Below, one piece after another: positions 60,330 to 64,000 of a stretch of DNA of 64,000 nt. The stretch spans positions 268,291 through 332,290 of the forward strand of contig JACKBC010000002.1 in NCBI GenBank assembly GCA_020634755.1, in the 5' to 3' direction. Numbering within the stretch: position 1 is the stretch's first letter; every line of letters begins with the position of its first letter. Below the pieces are notes generated by a model, which ran no database searches, was not told the origin of the DNA, and was given only the letters and a program-made list of their open reading frames with translations. This DNA is from Caldilineaceae bacterium (GTDB lineage: Bacteria; Chloroflexota; Anaerolineae; Caldilineales; Caldilineaceae). A program made the position numbers and the translations under genes.

Positions 60330-60830
60330 ATGATCCCATTAACAGCAGCAACCATGTCGCAGACGAATGCGCGCCCATCTGCCAATCTCTGGTTGGCGTC
60401 GCTCTATGGGGGGGTAATTACAGCCCTACTGGCCGCCCTATTTGTCACCTTCTTCAAGATGGAGAATCCGCCGCTCTATATCATCGGCTACTTGCTGACC
60501 GGCATTGGTCCCGTTTTGGGCTATGCGCTGGCGGCCGGGCGGCTGGGCAGCAGCGTCAAGGGCATTATTGGCGGGCTCATCGGTTCGATTGTGCCGGTGG
60601 TGTCGATCTTGCTTTGGCCCATTTTGGTCGGCGCATTGGATAGCACCCAGAGTGTCGGCAAGCTGATCATTGGCAGCATTATTGGCGCGATATTAGGGGC
60701 AATTGTCATGCTGCTGGTGGCAAATGCAATGGGTCAAGATCCAAGCTGGTTGGGCCTTGGCATTGTGCTGCTTTTGGCAGTATGGGGCGGTTCCTGCTCC
60801 GCAGCCATGGCGGCCTGGGCAAAGGGGTAA
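60330..60830 (+). CDS. small multi-pass membrane protein
   Basis: ATG 60330 has AGGAG eight bases upstream and is preferred over the GTG at 60321. The 166-residue protein has four hydrophobic helices with Gly-rich packing ('GKLIIGSIIGAILGAIVMLL') and short loops, one ending 'NAMGQDPSW'. No family recognised. The PucR-type regulator follows almost without gap, so they are likely one transcript. A TGTATCATCAT/TGTATCACCAT direct repeat lies upstream at about 60281-60310. Confidence 0.7.
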   Translation: MIPLTAATMSQTNARPSANLWLASLYGGVITALLAALFVTFFKMENPPLYIIGYLLTGIGPVLGYALAAGRLGSSVKGIIGGLIGSIVPVVSILLWPILVGALDSTQSVGKLIIGSIIGAILGAIVMLLVANAMGQDPSWLGLGIVLLLAVWGGSCSAAMAAWAKG

Positions 60831-60834
60831 TTCG

Positions 60835-62502
60835 CTGTATAGGAATTCTGCCACACTAGAAGATGTTATACGACTCGCTCTCCCTGCGGACAGTAAACTG
60901 TTGGCGGGAGATGAGTATTTGCAGCGCACGGTCAGTTGGGCATGCAGCTTGCGGCCCAGCCCACCGGCCTTCCCCAAATTGGAGGGCGATGAAATTGCGC
61001 TGATCGACATGAGCGACCTGCGGCGGCTGGATTCTAAAATGGGTCTGGCGCGGGTGGTGAATAGTTTGCGCAATGCGCACGTAACCGCGATCGCCGTTTT
61101 GGGGCCAGTGGAAGATGCAGCGATTCAAGCAGCCAAAGCCAATCGCGTCGCGCTGCTGCAACTGTCCAATGCAGAACCGCTGGTGCAAGTGGAGCGCGCC
61201 GTGATTCGGCTGATTGTAGACCGCGCCGGCTATATTGCGCAGCGCGCCGCCGAATTGCAGCATCAGCTCAACCAGGTCGCATTGGATGGCGGCGGCATCG
61301 ATCCCATTGCCGCCCACCTCCATACGTTTATCCAGCAGCCCGTGCTCATTCTGCGCGACAATGGCAACGTTGCCGCCAGCGCGGGGTTGGAGAATTTCTC
61401 TGAACGACGCCAACAAGCCATCATAGGCAGCCTGCCCAATATTATGACGCTGCGCAGTTGGGTGGCCACCCGCGCCAATGAATCCAACAAGCCGGTGGGG
61501 CTGTTGCCCTTGAACCAGGAGGATATGCCTCCTGGCCAAAATGGCGCCGCCAGTCACGAGCATTTTTGTGGCGCCGTGGTCGCACCCATTGTGGCCAATG
61601 ATGCCATCCGCGGCTACTGTTTGGCGCTGCGCCCTTTTCATCAGGCCACGAAGTCGCTAACCCCAGTCGAAGAGATTGCTGTATCGCAAGGCGCCAGTGC
61701 GGCCGCCCTGGAATGGGCCAAGCAGAACGCCATTGACGTGGCCGAAGAGCGCATGCGCGCGGCCTTCTTGGATGAACTGCTGGCCTCTGAAATCGTCGAT
61801 GAACAGGCCTGGATTCAGCGGGGTGCTTCGTTGGGCTTTGAATTGACGCGGCCACATGTAGCGTGGATGGTGCAGGTCAGCAACGTGCCAGACTGGTCGC
61901 AATTGTTCGCGCGGTTTGTACGCGAGCAGGGCGTTAATGCGCCAACCAGCCGCCGCCCAGAGGGAGTATTGCTCTTTTGGCCCATTGATAACCCAAGCAG
62001 CGGGCGTGAATTAAAAGTGGTGGCCAATGACTTTGTCAATCGAGTTCACCACAATTCACCCAAAGCGGATATTATTATTGGCATCGGGCGCCCTGGCGTT
62101 GGCCCCGCGGCCTGGATGCAAAGCCAGGACCAGGCGCGTGAGAGCTGGCGATTGGGCAGAACATGGCGTGCGGCCAGCGTTACCTACTTTGGCGACCTGG
62201 GCCTCTATCAACTGCTCACTGCCTTGGGCAACAACGCGGAAGCGGCTCGCTTCTACCGCAAAACGTTGGGCCGGTTAACAGCCCACGATGCCGAACACAA
62301 CAGCGAGCTCGTAGTCACCCTGGAGGCATTCTTTGAATGTCACGGCAATCTGAGCCAGACCGCTGCCCAATTGCACATTCACCGCAATACACTCACCTAT
62401 CGGCTCGAACGCATTGCGGAGATCGCACAGCTCGATCTGAATGATGCAGACGCGCGCTTTTCGCTCCAGCTGGCGCTTAAGCTGCAACCGATCATGAAAT
62501 AA
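60835..62502 (+). CDS. PucR family transcriptional regulator, start codon unusual
   Basis: The product (about 555 residues) has an N-terminal PucR domain ('LEDVIRLALPADSKLLAGDE', 'QRTVSWACSLRP'), a central CdaR/GGDEF-like region, and a C-terminal PucR-type helix-turn-helix 'VTLEAFFECHGNLSQTAAQL' then 'HIHRNTLTYRLERI'. No ATG, GTG or TTG precedes the PucR domain in frame near its start; a CTG at 60835, with AAAGGGG 7-12 nt upstream, is the best candidate, and upstream ATGs overlap the previous gene in another frame. Related regulators control purine, amino acid or other catabolic genes in response to a metabolite. Target unknown. Confidence 0.8.
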   Translation: MYRNSATLEDVIRLALPADSKLLAGDEYLQRTVSWACSLRPSPPAFPKLEGDEIALIDMSDLRRLDSKMGLARVVNSLRNAHVTAIAVLGPVEDAAIQAAKANRVALLQLSNAEPLVQVERAVIRLIVDRAGYIAQRAAELQHQLNQVALDGGGIDPIAAHLHTFIQQPVLILRDNGNVAASAGLENFSERRQQAIIGSLPNIMTLRSWVATRANESNKPVGLLPLNQEDMPPGQNGAASHEHFCGAVVAPIVANDAIRGYCLALRPFHQATKSLTPVEEIAVSQGASAAALEWAKQNAIDVAEERMRAAFLDELLASEIVDEQAWIQRGASLGFELTRPHVAWMVQVSNVPDWSQLFARFVREQGVNAPTSRRPEGVLLFWPIDNPSSGRELKVVANDFVNRVHHNSPKADIIIGIGRPGVGPAAWMQSQDQARESWRLGRTWRAASVTYFGDLGLYQLLTALGNNAEAARFYRKTLGRLTAHDAEHNSELVVTLEAFFECHGNLSQTAAQLHIHRNTLTYRLERIAEIAQLDLNDADARFSLQLALKLQPIMK

Positions 62503-62510
62503 AAAACATG

Positions 62511-62633
62511 TAAACCCCGCGGCTGTCACGCCAAAGCGCGCTCAACCGCTTGGTATTTAGCCGCTGTGGCGGCTTTTCGTTGTCAGCTGGCGGATTTATC
62601 CATTGCGATTACGCAGTTCGTCATTGTCCTGCC
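62511..62633 (+). repeat. ~123-bp repeat with terminator-like hairpin, copy 2
   Basis: Matches 30604-30726. Here the hairpin is AGCCGC-TGTG-GCGGCT followed by TTTTC. It lies 9 bp past the PucR stop codon, between convergent genes, where it can act as terminator. Confidence 0.8.
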
Positions 62634-62652
62634 CCTGTAGAACAAACCCCTT

Positions 62653-63108
62653 CTACTTTATGCGTTTGTACTCCATATTGGCGTGCATGGTGAGGTAGCC
62701 CGCCCAAACGGTAATGGGAATTTCGCCCATACTGTTGTGATACGCCTGGCCAGTTTTGGCCAGCCCCTTCTTTTGCAACGTGCGCAGTAATTTGGCAGTC
62801 TCGGCGCGCGTGGACTTAAACTCAGCACGCAGCGCCTTAAAATCGAGCGATTCAGCTGGTTGGTAGCCATTATATTCATCGGTAAGCGGCGGCTCGCCCA
62901 GCAGCGTCTTCAACCGCCGCTGGCCCCAGCGCTCAATGCCAATAATGTGGCGCAGCTTTTCGCGATTTGCGGGCGTATCGGATTTATCCTTTAAGCCATC
63001 CAAAATGGTCTTGCCGCTAGCCTCCGATTGAGAGATCAATTCGTTGAGCGATTTATTGCGCGACTGCCACGTAAAATAGAGCCGAAAAATCATGCCGATC
63101 GGATTCAT
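62653..63108 (-). CDS. DinB-like protein
   Basis: The 151-residue product has the DinB four-helix-bundle pattern with a central 'REKLRHIIGIERWGQRRLKT' helix, and the C-terminal 'GEIPITVWAGYLTMHANMEY' segment; the histidines in 'RHIIG' and 'TMHAN' are likely metal ligands. DinB/YfiT proteins bind zinc or nickel and often act as thiol-dependent transferases. Downstream of the thioesterase/membrane protein pair by 76 bp on the same strand. Substrate unknown. Confidence 0.75.
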   Translation of the reverse strand: MNPIGMIFRLYFTWQSRNKSLNELISQSEASGKTILDGLKDKSDTPANREKLRHIIGIERWGQRRLKTLLGEPPLTDEYNGYQPAESLDFKALRAEFKSTRAETAKLLRTLQKKGLAKTGQAYHNSMGEIPITVWAGYLTMHANMEYKRIK

Positions 63109-63184
63109 GGATTATTCCTTCTGGAGAAAAAACCGACTTTTGCGACGAGCCGGTTTGATTTGCTAATGAGTTCAATCAATGACG

Positions 63185-63580
63185 CTACCCTTTTTCACTA
63201 AACTTTTCTACTAAAATTCCCCCCAATGCACAAAACGCCCCGCCAAAGAATGCGATTTGCCAGTCACCCCCAAATGCAATCCAACCCAGCAGCGGAATGC
63301 TCAACATACCGCCCAGGAACGCGTGAATACCGGCCCGCGCGCCCACGTAGCGGGCCGTCAAGCCACCAACAGCCAGCGCCACCACAATGGCGCTGGTCAG
63401 CAGTGCGTTGCGTGGCCAACCCAGGGTGGTAGCCAGCAAACTCAACAGGGTTAACAGAATCAGATTCATCAACAACGCAAACAGAACACCCGCCGGGCGT
63501 AGCGGTGGACGCGCGGGAGGATCTTCCGCAACGCGGCCTTGCGGTTTCTGCGCTGCATTTTTAGCTGCACGTTTAGCCAT
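63185..63580 (-). CDS. small membrane protein
   Basis: The 131-residue protein has a basic, Pro-rich N-terminus and four hydrophobic segments ('LLMNLILLTLLSLLATTLG', 'ALLTSAIVVALAVGGL'). No family recognised; the 'GARAGIHAFLGGMLSIP' segment resembles other small Chloroflexota membrane proteins. Its ATG overlaps the stop of the thioesterase gene by 8 bp, so the two are translationally coupled. Confidence 0.75.
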   Translation of the reverse strand: MAKRAAKNAAQKPQGRVAEDPPARPPLRPAGVLFALLMNLILLTLLSLLATTLGWPRNALLTSAIVVALAVGGLTARYVGARAGIHAFLGGMLSIPLLGWIAFGGDWQIAFFGGAFCALGGILVEKFSEKG

Positions 63581-64000
63581 TGGCCTTATCCTGCTCTTGC
63601 AACTGCCATATGCGTGAATTCACCTCCACGGGCCATACAGCTTTTTTCTGCGCGTTATAATCGTACGCCACCACCACTCCACTGCCCTGTGCGGCCAGCT
63701 TTTGATGGCGATGGCTTACAACACAGTGTTCCACTTCAAAGCGGTCATCTTTTGTTTCCGTCACGCGCGCGCCCACCGAAATGGTGTCCGGATAGGTTAG
63801 CGGCAGACGGAAGCGGCACTGCACGGACCCCAGAATGGGACCAATGCCGGTGGCGTCGCGCAGATCATACAGATTGATGCGCTCAAAATAGGCTATGCGC
63901 GCGCATTCAAAATAGCGAAAATAGACCGTATTGTTGACGTGACGATAGGCATCCATATCGCCCCAGAGTACGGGCAGCTGGATGACAACAGGATAGGCGG
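63573..64000 (-). CDS. hotdog-fold acyl-CoA thioesterase (5' end outside window)
   Basis: The frame is open to the window edge; an internal ATG at 63956 is not the true start, because the upstream in-frame codons spell 'YPVVIQLPVLWGDMDAYRHV', the typical beginning of a 4HBT thioesterase. 'DMDAYRHVNN' carries the catalytic Asp, and 'FECARIAYFERI' follows. About 142 residues are seen. Such enzymes hydrolyse acyl-CoA thioesters (YbgC/FadM type). It overlaps the downstream membrane protein gene by 8 bp. Confidence 0.9.
   Translation of the reverse strand, partial: AYPVVIQLPVLWGDMDAYRHVNNTVYFRYFECARIAYFERINLYDLRDATGIGPILGSVQCRFRLPLTYPDTISVGARVTETKDDRFEVEHCVVSHRHQKLAAQGSGVVVAYDYNAQKKAVWPVEVNSRIWQLQEQDKANG

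Overview
The window reads like part of a Chloroflexota chromosome, probably Caldilineae or Anaerolineae. The evidence is: a BTAD/SARP-type regulator with an NTPase domain beside a small 'WRYILLD...RRGFTSL' protein; a MoxR-DUF58-DUF4129 membrane operon; PucR-type regulation; LutABC; secreted proteins with Thr/Pro linkers and a short C-terminal 'YxPLxxK/R' tail; and no outer-membrane biogenesis genes. This is inference from gene content; no 16S rRNA is present. Most of the window is ordinary moderately GC-rich housekeeping sequence. The 15.8-18.8 kb stretch is visibly more AT-rich and looks acquired.

Layout. 1-1.46 kb: 3' part missing of a BTAD/NTPase regulator. 1.6-11.2 kb (all minus): small conserved protein, ComEC, OsmC, DUF423, an MrfA-like helicase carrying an HNH domain, PdxH, a Rieske oxygenase and a secreted protein. 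11.4-15.5 kb: DUF4129, DUF58 and MoxR operon. 15.7-18.8 kb: tRNA-Arg(CCU), integrase remnant, SH3 cargo gene, a second degenerate tRNA-Arg copy, a second integrase remnant and a zinc-ribbon cargo gene, which together look like two tandem, decayed integrative elements. 18.8-23.9 kb: Nudix, DUF6504-like, CinA/PncC, THUMP-like methyltransferase, a membrane coiled-coil protein and a Gfo/Idh oxidoreductase. 24.3-30.8 kb: P450, DHH phosphoesterase, DUF92, methyltransferase, TruD, LON-domain protein, tRNA-Val(GAC). 31-34.1 kb: lutABC lactate oxidation operon. 34.6-37.5 kb: secreted sialate O-acetylesterase-like protein with Ig repeats. 37.7-41 kb: SelB with a coiled-coil partner. 41.5-44.1 kb: two GT4 glycosyltransferases. 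44.1-47 kb: AEC transporter with HxlR regulator, then a lipoprotein hydrolase. 47-49.1 kb: MutL. 49.4-53.9 kb: alcohol dehydrogenase, HpcH/HpaI aldolase, Cys-type sulfatase and SDR, probably one catabolic cluster. 54.3-58.1 kb: large secreted beta-propeller/dihaem cytochrome c. 58.6-64 kb: M23 peptidase, small proteins, PucR regulator, DinB and a thioesterase cut by the window edge.

The most striking feature outside the genes is a dense set of short non-coding repeats: a 76-bp element (4 copies, all the same length, structured centre), a 159-bp MITE-like element with terminal inverted repeats (2 copies of identical length, each just after a stop codon, plus a decayed core), a ~123-bp terminator-bearing repeat (2), an ~80-bp repeat (3), and a 33-bp perfect hairpin (2). 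No transposase for any of them is in the window.
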